From Bidens hawaiensis (taxonomy: Eukaryota; Streptophyta; Magnoliopsida; Asterales; Asteraceae): a DNA stretch of 64,000 nucleotides. The notes below the pieces were generated by a model that was not told the origin of the DNA, made no database searches, and saw only the letters and a list, made by a program, of their open reading frames with translations. The stretch lies in NCBI GenBank assembly GCA_021521415.1, contig JAIQDT010005831.1, forward strand, positions 62,001 through 126,000, given 5' to 3'. A program made the position numbers and the translations under genes. This document shows, piece by piece, positions 1 to 10,956 of the stretch; position 1 is the stretch's first letter; each line of letters opens with the position of its first letter.

Positions 1-1247
1 GTTTGATTCTGAGGGACCAGTTGTCTCTCATTGTTGACATTTGCAGCGGCTGCGGCAGGAGTAGATGAAGTTGAAGTAGTTCGGAAGGGATATTGGTGAC
101 CTTCCCTCTTTGGTTTAGAGCACTCCTTGGCAAAATGACCAAGTTCGCCACAGTTGTAGCATTTAACTTTTGTTTTATCAAATCCAAACTTGGATTTATT
201 GTTGATTGAAAGAGCTTGGCCTGTTTTCTTAGCCCACTTTCTAGCCCTACGGAACGCGCTGCCAAGTGCCCACATTATGTCGATGCGTTCCATATCGTCT
301 TCATCTAGCTGTTCATAGTCATCGCTGTCCAGATGACTGTTGCCAAGTTTACCAGCCACCATTAAACTGTATGATTCAATTATTGTGCCTAACGTTGCCA
401 TATGTTCTTTGGCAACTTCCACCGTTACCTTTCCCAAGCCTTCAGTGTTTAACGTTGCCTTTTCAGTTGACTTGGGTCCGGAGTTAGAACTTGAATTTCC
501 GGAATTTGATGTTGGTGGTTTTGACATGTACAGCGACTTGTCAGATGTTGCTCTGGGTTTCCTGGAGGATGCTCTTAATTCAGCGTCTTCCTGTCTGATT
601 TCTTTTATAAAGTCAGAAAGAAGAATCGTCTCCAATTGATGACTTCTTCTCATCACAGTCAGGAAGGTGTTCCAGCTTGTTGGGAGTCCTTGAGCGAGAC
701 ATCTAACCTTTTCAGTCCCTGTTGTTTTGACATTATAGGACTTTAGCTCTGACATAAGATGATTGAACCTTGACAGCAACGATTCAATGTCTTCTCCGGA
801 TTCTGGACCAAACAAATCAAATTCACGCTTTAGCTCCCGTGCGTGAATTTCTTTAAGTGACTCAGATCCTTCGCATCGTTCAACCAGTGCGTTCCAAAGA
901 GTTGATGCTGTTGTGAACTGATTAAACTGATGGAAGAGATCGCTGGAGAGAGCTTGAGACAGTAAGGAGAAGGCTTTCTTCTCAGCATCAAAGGCTATCT
1001 TTTGTTCTTCTGACAGCCTAAAGTAGCTCAGGCTTTCACCATCATCGTTTGTAGGATGCACCCACGATGTCTGAACCGCTTCCCATAGTCCAGGATTCAC
1101 ACCTGTGATATGAATCTGGAATCTTGTCTTCCAGGTAGTAAACTCATTGAGTGCCATCAACTTTGGAGGCTTGTTGAAGCTTCCAGATTCTGAATCACTC
1201 TCAAGGATCGATTGGATCCTTTTGTTTGTACTTGAACTGGCAGCCAT
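1..1247 (-). CDS. gag: Copia-1 gag polyprotein, 3' part cut by the window edge
   Basis: Reading leftward from the ATG at 1247 the frame stays open for about 415 codons to the window edge. The protein begins with a short Ser/Thr-rich stretch, then the alpha-helical Copia gag region (roughly residues 15-250, with a TTWKTRFQIHI-type segment). A CX2CX4HX4C zinc knuckle (CYNCGELGHFAKEC, residues 363-376, bases 120-161) follows. In this family gag packages element RNA and forms the cytoplasmic virus-like particle. The ATG is the first after the leader, and the LTR, primer binding site and leader lie in the right order upstream (2617 to 1248). No stop or frameshift is visible, unlike every other LTR-element gag in the window, so this is the least decayed element. 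Protease, integrase, RT and the 3' LTR lie outside. Confidence 0.88.
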   Translation of the reverse strand, partial: MAASSSTNKRIQSILESDSESGSFNKPPKLMALNEFTTWKTRFQIHITGVNPGLWEAVQTSWVHPTNDDGESLSYFRLSEEQKIAFDAEKKAFSLLSQALSSDLFHQFNQFTTASTLWNALVERCEGSESLKEIHARELKREFDLFGPESGEDIESLLSRFNHLMSELKSYNVKTTGTEKVRCLAQGLPTSWNTFLTVMRRSHQLETILLSDFIKEIRQEDAELRASSRKPRATSDKSLYMSKPPTSNSGNSSSNSGPKSTEKATLNTEGLGKVTVEVAKEHMATLGTIIESYSLMVAGKLGNSHLDSDDYEQLDEDDMERIDIMWALGSAFRRARKWAKKTGQALSINNKSKFGFDKTKVKCYNCGELGHFAKECSKPKREGHQYPFRTTSTSSTPAAAAANVNNERQLVPQNQ

Positions 1248-2105
1248 GTTTGCTTCTTTGCTTCAATCTTTGATCTTTTAATCGAAAGTGACTGATTCGA
1301 TCGAGTGAGTGACTGATTCGATCGAGTGAGTGACTGATTCGATCGAGTGTGTTCTTTATTCGATCGAATGTGTTCTGATTCAATCGAATGACTGACTGAT
1401 TCACTGTTCTGGTCTTCTGAAGCTTATCCGATCGAATAAAATCTAGTTCGATCGAATGAGGTGACAGGTTCGATCGAATGGATGTCCGGTTCGATCGAAA
1501 GGGTTCTGGCAGTCGACTAAGAAAGAGATCGAATGGGTGGATCGAATCTGAGACTTGTTCGATCGACTGGAACAGGTTCGATCGAAAGGATGAACTGATT
1601 CGATCGAATGAACTTGGCGCAGATCACGGCGGGAAAAACTGATTCGGTCAAAATTCAAACTGGTTCGATCGAATAAGAGGCTTATTCGATCGAATGAGTT
1701 CCAAAAATACGACTTGTTCGATCGGGATTTATGGAATTTCCAAACTTAGAAGATTTGACCAGATTTTCGGTTGTAAATTCAATAACACGAATCCTAGTTG
1801 ATTTGGAAGCAAAAAATGACTCTTTTAAGTGTATTAACACTTAAACAAATAACCAACCAAACAAAAATGGATCAAACGTTTAAAAACGAAGAACACGGTG
1901 AATGTTCTTGTTAAAACCCGGAATTTTAACACCAAATCTTGAGATCAAAAACCAAAATATATGACTTTTATGAGTTTTTGATAAGAACACAATGAACACC
2001 AAGAACAAAAACACTTGATTTCGAAAATTTTTCAAGCAAAATATATGATTTTCACGAGAAAAACACGAATATCACTACGAATCTTTCGTGAATCAAGAAC
2101 CTTAA
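1248..2105 (-). repeat. Copia-1 untranslated leader with a TTCGATCGAA array
   Basis: This is the leader between the primer binding site and gag. Between about 1290 and 1720 it holds roughly 16 copies, exact or one base off, of the 10-bp palindrome TTCGATCGAA, spaced 10-40 bp apart with flanks such as GACTGA and GAATGA. Four more copies lie in the LTR. Short open frames here (repeating Phe-Asp-Arg-Ile or Leu-Asp-Arg-Ile) are translations of the repeat, not genes. The rest (1730-2105) is A+T-rich with no array. Confidence 0.8.
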
Positions 2106-2117
2106 GCTCTGATGCCA
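2106..2117 (-). other. Copia-1 primer binding site (initiator tRNA-Met)
   Basis: On the minus strand TGGCATCAGAGC differs by one base from TGGTATCAGAGC, the complement of the initiator tRNA-Met 3' end. It sits three bases from the inner end of the LTR, as expected for the minus-strand DNA primer site. Confidence 0.8.
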
Positions 2118-2120
2118 CTT

Positions 2121-2617
2121 TGTATTTTTTATTGTTGGTTCAGCCGGGACCGAGACGATCCGAGCGCGTTCGAGGCGGAAGGTTTGATAACCAGAGACGG
2201 ATAGAAACAAACACGAAACAAACGATTTCATTGATAAAAACGAAAGATTACATGCTTGTTAAACACTGAAATCACGATCTATGGCAGGGGGAGGTCGAGC
2301 ATGGCCTCCCCCCTCATCCGGACAGCACCTGGGCCCCGGGCACGCAAAACCTTAAACTCTTACCTGTTCACGCCTGAAAGCTGGTATTTATACCCGCTGC
2401 CATTCGGTCAGGACTCATTCGATCGAATGAGTCCTATTCGATCGAATGGCAGACTCATTCGATCGAATCAGAAACTCATTCGATCGAATGAGTATCCATT
2501 TGAAAATGCTCTTTCAAATGGATCACTTTCAGCGTGAACCACTACCTAGGTGTACAGCATACAACATAAACATTCTAAACTATTCGCCAAGCGACGGCCA
2601 CAAAACATGCACCAACA
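2121..2617 (-). mobile_element. Copia-1 5' LTR (497 bp)
   Basis: On the minus strand the LTR starts TGTTGGTGCATG at 2617 and ends AAAATACA at 2121, giving TG...CA ends next to the primer binding site. The first nine bases match the Copia-2 LTR start (TGTTGGTGCAT), so the two families are related. It contains four TTCGATCGAA copies at 2416-2487. The 5-bp flank on the outer side is ATCAT (2618-2622); its partner lies outside the window. Confidence 0.75.
2411..2434. repeat. 24-bp perfect palindrome in the Copia-1 LTR
   Basis: The half-site GGACTCATTCGA is followed directly by its own reverse complement with no spacer. It is the longest uninterrupted palindrome of the TTCGATCGAA series. Confidence 0.9.
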
Positions 2618-2728
2618 ATCATCATCGTACTCAGTATATCCCACCAATAGCAAAGCTATGGTAGGGTCTGAGGAGGGTAAGATGTAGGCAGCCTTACCTC
2701 TACCCCATAGGGATAGAGAGGCTGTTGA
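2618..2728 (-). mobile_element. SINE-like 3' fragment (resembles Au SINE)
   Basis: On the minus strand the segment contains GAGGTAAGGCTGCCTACAT, then CTTACCCTCCTCAGACCC and a tail reading GGGATATACTGAGT. From memory this strongly resembles the 3' body of the Au family of tRNA-derived plant SINEs; I cannot confirm it by search. The tRNA-like head was not found, so the copy is 5'-truncated or diverged. The Copia-1 LTR abuts its 3' end exactly. Confidence 0.5.
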
Positions 2729-3986
2729 TTACATATAAACATAGTTTGATTACCAAAAATCACTCCTAACCATGTAAAAACCCTAAAAATAGTCCAAAAA
2801 CATGTTTTGTTCATACACATGGTTAGGAATCAGAATCATACTCTTTATTTGGCCATAAACACGGATTAGAGGGTTTAAATGAAGTTTTTACGGTTCAACA
2901 GTTCGGTTTAGAACCCTAACCAAAACCCAAACTTTCATGGCTGGTCTCTTGATGATAAATGCTTGGTTTGTGATATAGGACCTGTACCTAGATTATATAG
3001 AAGCACGAGAACCTGGAAATTGGATTATGAAAGCGAAATCGGACAAAAACCGCAAGGGTAATGCCGAAATGCTCGATTAGGGGCTGTTTAGGATTCTATT
3101 ATGATGTGCATATTTTTAGGTCATGAAATTTTGCAGGGACATCAGGCACCATATCATTGAGTCCCTGTTCAAATTTGGTAATTTTTCGACCATCCGAGAA
3201 TATTTGGCGAATTTATTACCGAATTAGGGCGTTTATTTGGGAAAAATAGTTAAAATGCTTGAAAAATTATAAAATTTTGTGGTGAACTCAGGTTTGATAT
3301 ATATGATCACATACGAAATTTGGGGTCATTTGGAAAATACTAGGTATGTTTTGTGTATTTGCGTTTATTCGAATTTTCATAGCCGTTTTCGGCTCGAAAA
3401 TGATATTTGGCAAGATTGTTAGCTTCTGGAATTGCTACAGGTTATTTTGAGAATGGTTACTCAGGAATTTTGACGGATTTTTCGGAAATCATTTGGTATA
3501 AACGGATGATTTTCGGGCTAAATATAGCATATAAAATGATTTTTTATAAACTTATAAATCAGTAAATAATTCCAAAAATATTTTTATAAAAATCTACATA
3601 TTTTATTTGATAAGTTTCTAAATTTTCATGATCTAATGATTAATGGATAATTGATTATGCTAATTGGAATATTAAACAAATTCAATTCTGACGAAAACCA
3701 GCAAGTTCGTGATTAACGAACCTGTTGAGATATCAGAACATCAAAAACGATCCAGAAGCATATTTTCGGATTAATTATGTAAAAACGAACTTTTGTGAGA
3801 AATTCGGACAATTTGGGTAAATTGTGCGCGTTTTTCTCCAACTCAAACTGAATAAACGGAAACGAGCCCCGTAGCAAATCCAGACCCCTAAATTGTGATA
3901 TTTCTTTATAACTTAATCATTTTATCAACCAACACAGTTACCCAAGCTTACATCACTATGACTGTTTTCCAAACGCGTAAAAGAGC
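2729..3986. other. A+T-rich stretch without recognisable gene
   Basis: No open frame with recognisable domains on either strand. Composition and stop density resemble decayed LTR sequence, but no LTR boundary is visible. Confidence 0.6.
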
Positions 3987-4027
3987 AACTTGGCTCAGCT
4001 GGTAAAATGGGGACACTGAGCCAAGTT
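3987..4027. repeat. Perfect 12-bp stem, 17-nt loop hairpin with tRNA A-box-like motif
   Basis: AACTTGGCTCAG (3987-3998) is answered by its exact reverse complement (4016-4027). The sequence TGGCTCAGCTGG (3991-4002) fits the Pol III A-box pattern, and AGTTCGATTTT after the stem is a weak B-box. No tRNA cloverleaf forms. It may be the decayed head of a tRNA-derived SINE. Confidence 0.6.
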
Positions 4028-4087
4028 CGATTTTAAACATCAGACATTGAATAACATCACAATCTAAGCCTATTGACACTTTCTGGG

Positions 4088-5606
4088 TGTTACAACCACA
4101 CCCAGACTAGCTATACAGCCCAGCTTAGTATAAAGATTATAACAGTATTAAAATATTAATATTATTATAATATTAATTATATGGACTAAGTAATAGCAAG
4201 GGAAACGGACCCCGAGCTGACCTTGCACTGAGTTCCTAACAAACCGTGAGTTTCATGACCCCTCTTTTCAAACTGTTTACGAACTTTTTGGGGTGAAAAA
4301 CATATTTATATACGTTATCTACCTGGAAACGATTCAGGATACGAATTGTCTGAACGTTTACTTTGGAAAAGTCCCTACAAACATAACGATTGATTACGTG
4401 CGAATGAATGGTGAATAGTATTCTTGAATGACAAATTATGTGAATATGGTACGAATACCAAAACATAATGAAATTACACGTGAATACACGTTTATAAAAA
4501 TATGTTGTGTACTGTTAAAAATAACATGGTTTGTAACGGTTATGGGTGAATAACGTTGCCTGTAAGGCCATGGGTGAATAACGTGGTCTGTAACGGCCAT
4601 GGGTGAATAACGTGGTCTGTAATGGCCATGGGGATAACGTGTTCTGTGATGATCATGGGGCTATTGTGGGCCGAAGGGGGGCCACAATAGTACCAAACTA
4701 AAGTTGAGTATGGCCTATGAGCCAAGTTCTGCTGCAACTTAATAAACTAAAGTTGAGTATGGCCTATGAGCCAAGTTCTGCTGCAACTAAACAAACTAAC
4801 TTGATTATGACGTGAATGTTAAGAAAATAATGTGATTATGCGTATTGTGGGCGGATGGGGCACCACAGTGTTTGGTGATACGTGATAAATACTATATATG
4901 TATGTGTGTCTATATACATGCTATGTGAGTAGGCATAGGAAATACTATGTGTAGAAAATACTAATTATTTGTGTATGTACACTGTGTAATGTTTGAGTTT
5001 ACGTGGAATCATTATGGGCGGAAGGGGGGCCACAGTAGTTGATGTTACGAGGAACCGTTGTGGGCGGAAGAGGGGCCACAGTGGTTGATTAAATATGGAA
5101 AATGAAAACACGCAATACGAACAAACAGTCACGATTTCATCGTAAATTCGAACTCATATTATAAACTTACATGTGTGCATATGTACACACAAAGATACGG
5201 CTGTACATATATATATATAAACATAAATACATAATTTTACATATGCGCGTACATACAATCTATGACCATGTGGTACGCACAACTAATTTCGTTAAAACTT
5301 ATGAAACTCACCAACTATTCGTAGTTAACCATTTTTAAACATGCTTTTCAGGTAATCATAAAGGTGGAATAAATTGCTTATGTGTTTCGTATTCGGATGT
5401 GAACGATGCAGTGAGCATGTGAGTTAGAAGTAAAGTAGTTGAAGAGCGAGTTTTGATTATATCACCTAGTTTGTAAAAGATGTAGAACGATGTAATATAT
5501 TATAAATTAGTTAGTAATGTTTCTTTATGAACAATGTATTTGATACCAGTTTTATCTGTTACATTTCTGTTTTATGCTTCCGCAAATCGCTCAACGGGGT
5601 GTGACA
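4088..5606 (+). mobile_element. Solo LTR (Gypsy-type, 1519 bp) with CTGGG target duplication
   Basis: The segment starts TGTTACAACCACACCC and ends GGGGTGTGACA, with matching inverted ends of the Gypsy TGTAACACCC kind. Identical 5-bp CTGGG repeats flank it at 4083-4087 and 5607-5611. There is no internal coding region, so an unequal LTR-LTR exchange probably removed the body. Inside are four copies of a unit like GGGCGGAAGGGGGGCCACAG (near 4669, 4843, 5011, 5059), repeated CATGGGTGAATAACGTG units (4540-4640), and an exact-looking 49-bp tandem duplication starting at 4695 and 4744. Strand is assigned as read; orientation is not proven. Confidence 0.8.
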
Positions 5607-5611
5607 CTGGG

Positions 5612-6525
5612 ACACCAAATCATGTACTTACAGGCTCCCCTTTTCCGTAGCTGTCGAATGCTTCAAATGCCAATCACAAGTCTTGTACGCAAATTAATAA
5701 CTCATTGCTTCTCAATTCAGATCTTCCCCTTAAGGTAAGCATCTTCAGGTGATCATACCGATCATCCAACTAGTATAGGATATGGATCAATCTTCAACAA
5801 TCAACAACAAGTCATCAGCTATCTATCAGCACTAGTAAAGAAGAAGTATCTTTACGTTTGACCTCATCACACATCTTCATGAATAACTCTATCACTAAAA
5901 ACCTTTCCCGTCGGTTTTCCCTCTCTTGATAACGTTTACTCCAAATTTCTATCTTTGAAGATCTTTTGAATCCCGTTCACTATGATGAACGACTTTTTTG
6001 GCCATATGATACAGAGTTCCAACCTCGATTAATCAATCCTGAGCGATCTAATTCTTCAATTCAATGAGAAGACTTGTATTGAATACTTCAATAAAATCAA
6101 CCCACTCAAAATTGTCGCCTTCGACAGAAGAAATCCGCCGAGTACTCGTAGACAACATAGTCAGGATCTAAGTCCTTTAGAAATAAGTAACGAACAGGCA
6201 CTCGTAGCCTACATAATCAAGTTTTAATCTTGAATGAATCAATCAACAATCAAAGAACAATTGCTGTCGTGAACTCAGTCAAACATAGCTTTAAAACCAT
6301 GTATTACCACCCAAATGACAGTAATTTTTCAAGAAACATTTGCAAAAGTAGAAGGATAATAGTCAAGTCAATTTCTTTTATCTCCCCTTATTTTTGTGAC
6401 TGATGATTTGCAGTTGTAGCATTCGACGGTTAGGGAAAACGGGGAGTTTATTAGTGCACGATTTGCTATCCGCGGCTAATCTAATAGACTAGGGGTAGTT
6501 TAGTCATTATTCTGTGTTGTAATAT
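5612..6525. other. Stretch without recognisable gene
   Basis: Non-repetitive within the window, with no long open frame. A short frame near 5960-6050 has protein-like codon texture, but I do not recognise it and it is interrupted. Confidence 0.5.
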
Positions 6526-7412
6526 TGTGACACTCTGTAAATTAAGCCGTTTTCCGTACAATCATTAAACATGAAATCTTTAAGTTAATTTTCTCTATAT
6601 TAAATTTTGTTAAGTTTAATGGGATTGTGACACTCTGAATAATCGCTCACATGCATAGTGTGTTGTATCTAAGTAATTTAGAGTGATTACTCGAACTATC
6701 CGATGCTATCCGATGGATAAGAGCGTTGGTCATAGCTTGGTTAAACGACTCAAAATATATTTCAACGAGCCTATAGGCTTTGAATTCTATGTTATACGAT
6801 TGATTATTTTTTACAATAATTTTTATAAAAGGCCGACAATAAATAGGAAACGAATTTTGAGCATTTATTATTTATTTAAAATCTTATGATGTGACATGCA
6901 ACCTCAATAAAATCTACATATATAGCATGGAGTTTTTTTTTTCTCTAATAAATTTATCATCACTTGCATCCAAATTTAAATAAAAGAAGAACCCCATTAC
7001 CACCAATTCTTTTATATTTGACAGGCAAGATAATCACACACATGTATTTATATGATTATTTTTGAATTAATATACACCTCCCATGAATACGAAAATTCGA
7101 GTGATTAGTCGAAGATATTTTATCAAACTCTATCATCACAACCTCAATCTTTTACCAGCACAATCTACCCTTTACCTTCCTATATTCCAAAGTCTCTAGC
7201 AAATCATTTCAATACCATTGCTTTTGTTGATTGCTTAACACTACACTACCTTCTTCATAATAATAATAACAATAATAAAAGAAATAAATAAAAATATGTA
7301 CATGTTATACATGGAACAATTAAATTCTTTGAAACGGTACACATCAAATTAACAAAACTCAAATTTAACACATACACACTCTTAACTCTCGTTATCTCCA
7401 TGTTTTCTTCTT
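6526..7412 (+). mobile_element. Gypsy LTR fragment, copy A of a dispersed repeat
   Basis: Starts TGTGACACTCTG and aligns by eye, with scattered mismatches, to the segment starting at 26115. Shared landmarks are GAGTGATTACTCGAACTAT, CGACTCAAAATATATTT and GAGCATTTATTATTTATTT. Copy B is preceded by a polypurine tract, which identifies the shared start as an LTR start. The copy runs into the MITE at 7416; its 3' half continues beyond the MITE for an uncertain distance. Confidence 0.65.
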
Positions 7413-7415
7413 TAA

Positions 7416-8135
7416 GACCATCTCCAATAAGGAGTTTTGAGATGGTTTTTAGGTGTTTTTACACCTCATCAATTTTTTCTTATTGTGAGCAACATTCTTT
7501 AGATATGTTTTCGCTATTAAATAGTGAGGAAGAACATTAAAGAATAAATAAATTGTCAGGAGGTGGGGCCATAGGGTGTGGGATTTTGGGATATGAATTA
7601 ATGAAATTTGATATGTTTATAAAAAACATTTTATTTATCTAGTAAAATTATTATCAAATTAAAGATTAATAAATATTAAATATTTATTAATTAAAATTTT
7701 AAATTAAATAGTTTATTTCTTTTTACTATAATTAATTATTTTATTAATTAGAACATACCTTCTACTCTAGATCTACTCTACTCCTAAAAGTAGTCTATTA
7801 ATTTTTAAAACTCAAGTTTTATAATTTTGCTACATCAAAAAATATTTATATTTTAAATTTCCCAACAACATAAAAAATATTTAACCTTTAAACTTTTATT
7901 TTTAAATTTTTCTTAAAACGAATAACAAAATATTTATCTACATAGTTTATTAAAATAAAATATTGTTAACTAAAATTAATTTAAAAGGAAGTAATTATTT
8001 AACAATGTTTTTTGTTGTTTTTGGGTTTCCTTATCGAGAAGGTTTTTGGTGATTTTGAAGAATGAGTGACTTTCTAATGTGACAGCTGACTAGACACGTT
8101 TTTGAGTGTTTTTAGATTCCTTATCGGTGATGGTC
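7416..8135. mobile_element. MITE, PIF/Harbinger-like, 720 bp
   Basis: Terminal inverted repeats GACCATCTCCAATAAGGA (left) and GACCATCACCGATAAGGA (reverse complement of the right end) match at 16 of 18 positions. TAA flanks both sides (7413-7415, 8136-8138). A 3-bp TWA duplication is characteristic of the PIF/Harbinger superfamily. The interior is A+T-rich without transposase, so the element is non-autonomous. Its left part recurs at the same place in the LTR copy at 26115. Confidence 0.75.
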
Positions 8136-8138
8136 TAA

Positions 8139-9705
8139 CAACCGTTCACTTATACGAAACCATCATCATATGACCACCCAAAAACCACCGCATATCATCA
8201 CCTTCCACCACATGAAACACCACTAAACTCTGTCATGCTCCATCATTGTTATACCATAACATCATCCTAATTCCACCATAACATTCGCCATCACCAACCC
8301 GTCACCACCGGCAGCCACCTCCTCCCTCCATCAAACCACTGTACTACACGCCGCCACTCGTCTCTTTCGGTTAACCACCCTGAGCCATCGCCGTTTATCT
8401 TTCTCTTTTTCTTTGCTGTTTCAAAGACACCATCACAAGCCACCTCCCTCCTTCTCCCTCGACATTTCACTACCGGCATCTGTTTATCACCTGGTTATAT
8501 GTGGCTTTAAACCCAACCCGAGATACCTCTACGGTTCGTTGTTTAACCCGAAGACAGCCCGAAACACTCTTCGGTCTCTTCCACAAACCGAACACATCGA
8601 GCCCGCTAACAGTTTCCAAGCTAAAGCAAGGATTCAGAATTTTAGGTTAGCAAACCGAGCATTGTGAAGTGGAACTAGCAGAAGCTTTTTGTCTCCTTAA
8701 TCACTACTCGTAATAACAGAACTAAGTAAGCTAAAATCCGTATATAAACTATCTTTATATTTTTACATAAGTTATGTTTACGCTAGATGTCTCACCCAAG
8801 AACTAATTTCCTCCTTCACATGCTAACCAAGGGTAAAACCTCACTTGTAAACATGGTCGTGAAAACCAGATCATACACGGGGATATGTTAAAAGATAATT
8901 TTCCAGGGGTTGTGGTAAATAATTTATAAAAATGGAAGAAATATACTAAATGAATAAAAACAAAGTTTAAAATTTAATAACTCGATTATAATAAAAATAT
9001 GTATATTTGGTGACCTTTAAATAAATATAGAGATTTAGGAAACTTAAATATGTCTCGGACACAAAAATGTAATTACAATTTTAAATATAATTAAACGTAT
9101 TCTCGAAGTTATAAAGGTATTTGAGTGAGTTCTATAATAAAGAAACGGGTTATTATGAATTAGTATGCTAAAAATGCGTTTTGTATAACCTAAATACGAA
9201 TTTTAATAAATAAAACAAATAAATAGTACGTTGAAACGATAAATAAAACATCACAAAAATTTTGTTGACGAAACGTTCATTAATGGGAAAATAAGTTGAA
9301 ATATAACTCGAATGGGAATATTTAACATCTTGATGGAGAAATAATAATTATTACGAGATAAGTCATCGAGAGTGTTGGCTTGAAGGATCTTAAATAAAAA
9401 TGTAATTACATTATATTTTATTTAAATACCAGTCATAACTTAAAAGAATAAGTGTTTTTTAAAGAAATGCTTATATGTGTTTTTTAAAGAAATGCTTATA
9501 TAATTTTAATATGCATATTTCGCATGCAGCCGAATGGTAATGTTGTTTAAACGGCATGAATTCGTCATGAATAATACAAGGTGGATAAACTAAAGTATAT
9601 TCCTAATATTTATATAGATGTATAAATATTTATTTTTAAAAATAGACATAAAAAATTATCACCAAAGGGTCGTCCAAAATAGCGTGTAAAATGTTGTTTA
9701 CAAAA
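8139..9705. other. LTR-like and A+T-rich sequence without gene
   Basis: 8139-8650 is C+A-rich (Pro/His-type codons in several frames), as in the untranslated end of plant LTRs, and is probably the rest of LTR copy A. 8700-9700 is A+T-rich with no frame worth calling. Confidence 0.45.
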
Positions 9706-9975
9706 TAAATGTAACAATCGGCTTGGTGAAAGCAACTGACACAATGATCAGAACGATAGGTTGGGTAAAAGAAACTGACATGGTAATCGAAATGATCGGT
9801 CGGGTGAAAGAAACCGACATGATAAACGGAACGATCGGCTGAGTGAAAGCAACCAACACCATAAATGAAACGATCAGTTTGTTGAAAGCAACTGACATGC
9901 TAAACGAAACGGCCGGTTGATGAAAGTAGCCGACACAAATGAATTAACGAAACGACTAGTTGGGTGAAAGCCAGC
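9706..9975. repeat. Degenerate tandem repeat, about 6 units of 45-50 bp
   Basis: Units read like AACGATCGGCT-GGGTGAAAG-AA(C)TGACA with point changes. A minus-strand open frame across it simply translates the repeat. Confidence 0.7.
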
Positions 9976-10012
9976 GGCATAAACTAATGTGCGAACTAAT
10001 AACTGAAATTGT

Positions 10013-10269
10013 CACACCTTTTGCGTTTAGGACACTAGAAGGTCACGGGAAGTGGACTTAATAAAATTACAAGCATGCCCGAAACTAAACTCACTAGGTG
10101 AGTTTTACGACCCCTGTTTACTGTTTTATAAATACGGGGGCGCATACACAACTTCTTTTATATACGATAATTAGAAACAAAAGATCAATCCTTATGTGAA
10201 CATGAGTTGAACTATGTAGTGCTAAAAGCCTCTTGCTTGCATTCTATGATCATTAGCTGACGAAGTTAG
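10013..10269 (+). mobile_element. Gypsy LTR 5' fragment
   Basis: Begins TGTCACACCTTTTGCG and has the CTAAACTCACTAGGTGAG segment seen in plant Gypsy LTRs. It is cut off by the Athila-1 LTR start. Confidence 0.4.
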
Positions 10270-10595
10270 AGATGTGGTCTAAAATAGACATATTATTATA
10301 TGAATATTTCCTACTTTTAAGTGCTTTTGAGCCATGTTTTTATTGAATATTATTAATATTTGGTTCACATGTGAGATTATAGTTTCTAGAGAGAATGAGC
10401 TAAAATTGTGCACTTTTACCAAACTTTAAACCGAATAATGAACGGTCAAGCATATTTGCATATTACTAATTTTTATTATTATTATAATTAACTATTATAG
10501 TTTTATATCTTAAAAATAAAAGAAAAGAAAAAAAATGAATTACGTAATTGAATAAAAAGAAAAAAAGAAAAGAAGGAAAAGAGAAAGACTCTTAC

Positions 10596-10596
10596 A

Positions 10597-10641
<45 letters not shown>
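10596..10641. repeat. (TTA)n microsatellite
   Basis: About 15 uninterrupted trinucleotide units inside the Athila-1 LTR. Confidence 0.95.
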
Positions 10642-10642
<1 letters not shown>

Positions 10643-10956
10643 AAATTCCCATTATTAAATATCTAATGCAGACTTGAAGGGCCCACAAGGTTTTGGTTAG
10701 CAGCCCAAGTTTATTTGCTTTGGAGGGTTAGGTCGGTCGTGGAATATTATTATATTTTTCACATTTGTCTTTTTAAAGCTGGACACAAGGAGCCGTCGCC
10801 ACTTATATTATTTATTATTTATCAGATAAACATTTGTCTGAGGCGATTCTCTCCGCCTAAACCCTAAGCCGCCGCCTCCTTCTTCCGGCCGGCTATCATT
10901 CTACGTTTCTCTCATTCCCACCAATTGCTTCCATCTCTATTCTAAGAGAGGCGAAG

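Noticed and set aside
266..639. Plus-strand open frames opposite Copia-1 gag
   Set aside because: Antisense to a long, domain-bearing gag frame; no recognisable content of their own.
1201..1658. Minus-strand open frames with repeated Phe-Asp-Arg-Ile or Leu-Asp-Arg-Ile
   Set aside because: They translate the TTCGATCGAA array in the Copia-1 leader; frame and length follow the repeat, with no start context or domain.
3987..4040. Possible tRNA gene
   Set aside because: A-box-like match only; no acceptor stem or cloverleaf, and the strong 12-bp hairpin is incompatible with a tRNA fold.
5940..6060. Short protein-like stretch, possibly host exon or viral remnant
   Set aside because: Too short, interrupted by stops, and I do not recognise it; no splice sites support an exon.
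8291..8667. Small C-rich frames resembling a secreted peptide
   Set aside because: C/A-rich LTR-type sequence with codon bias from composition; overlapping frames on both strands are equally open.
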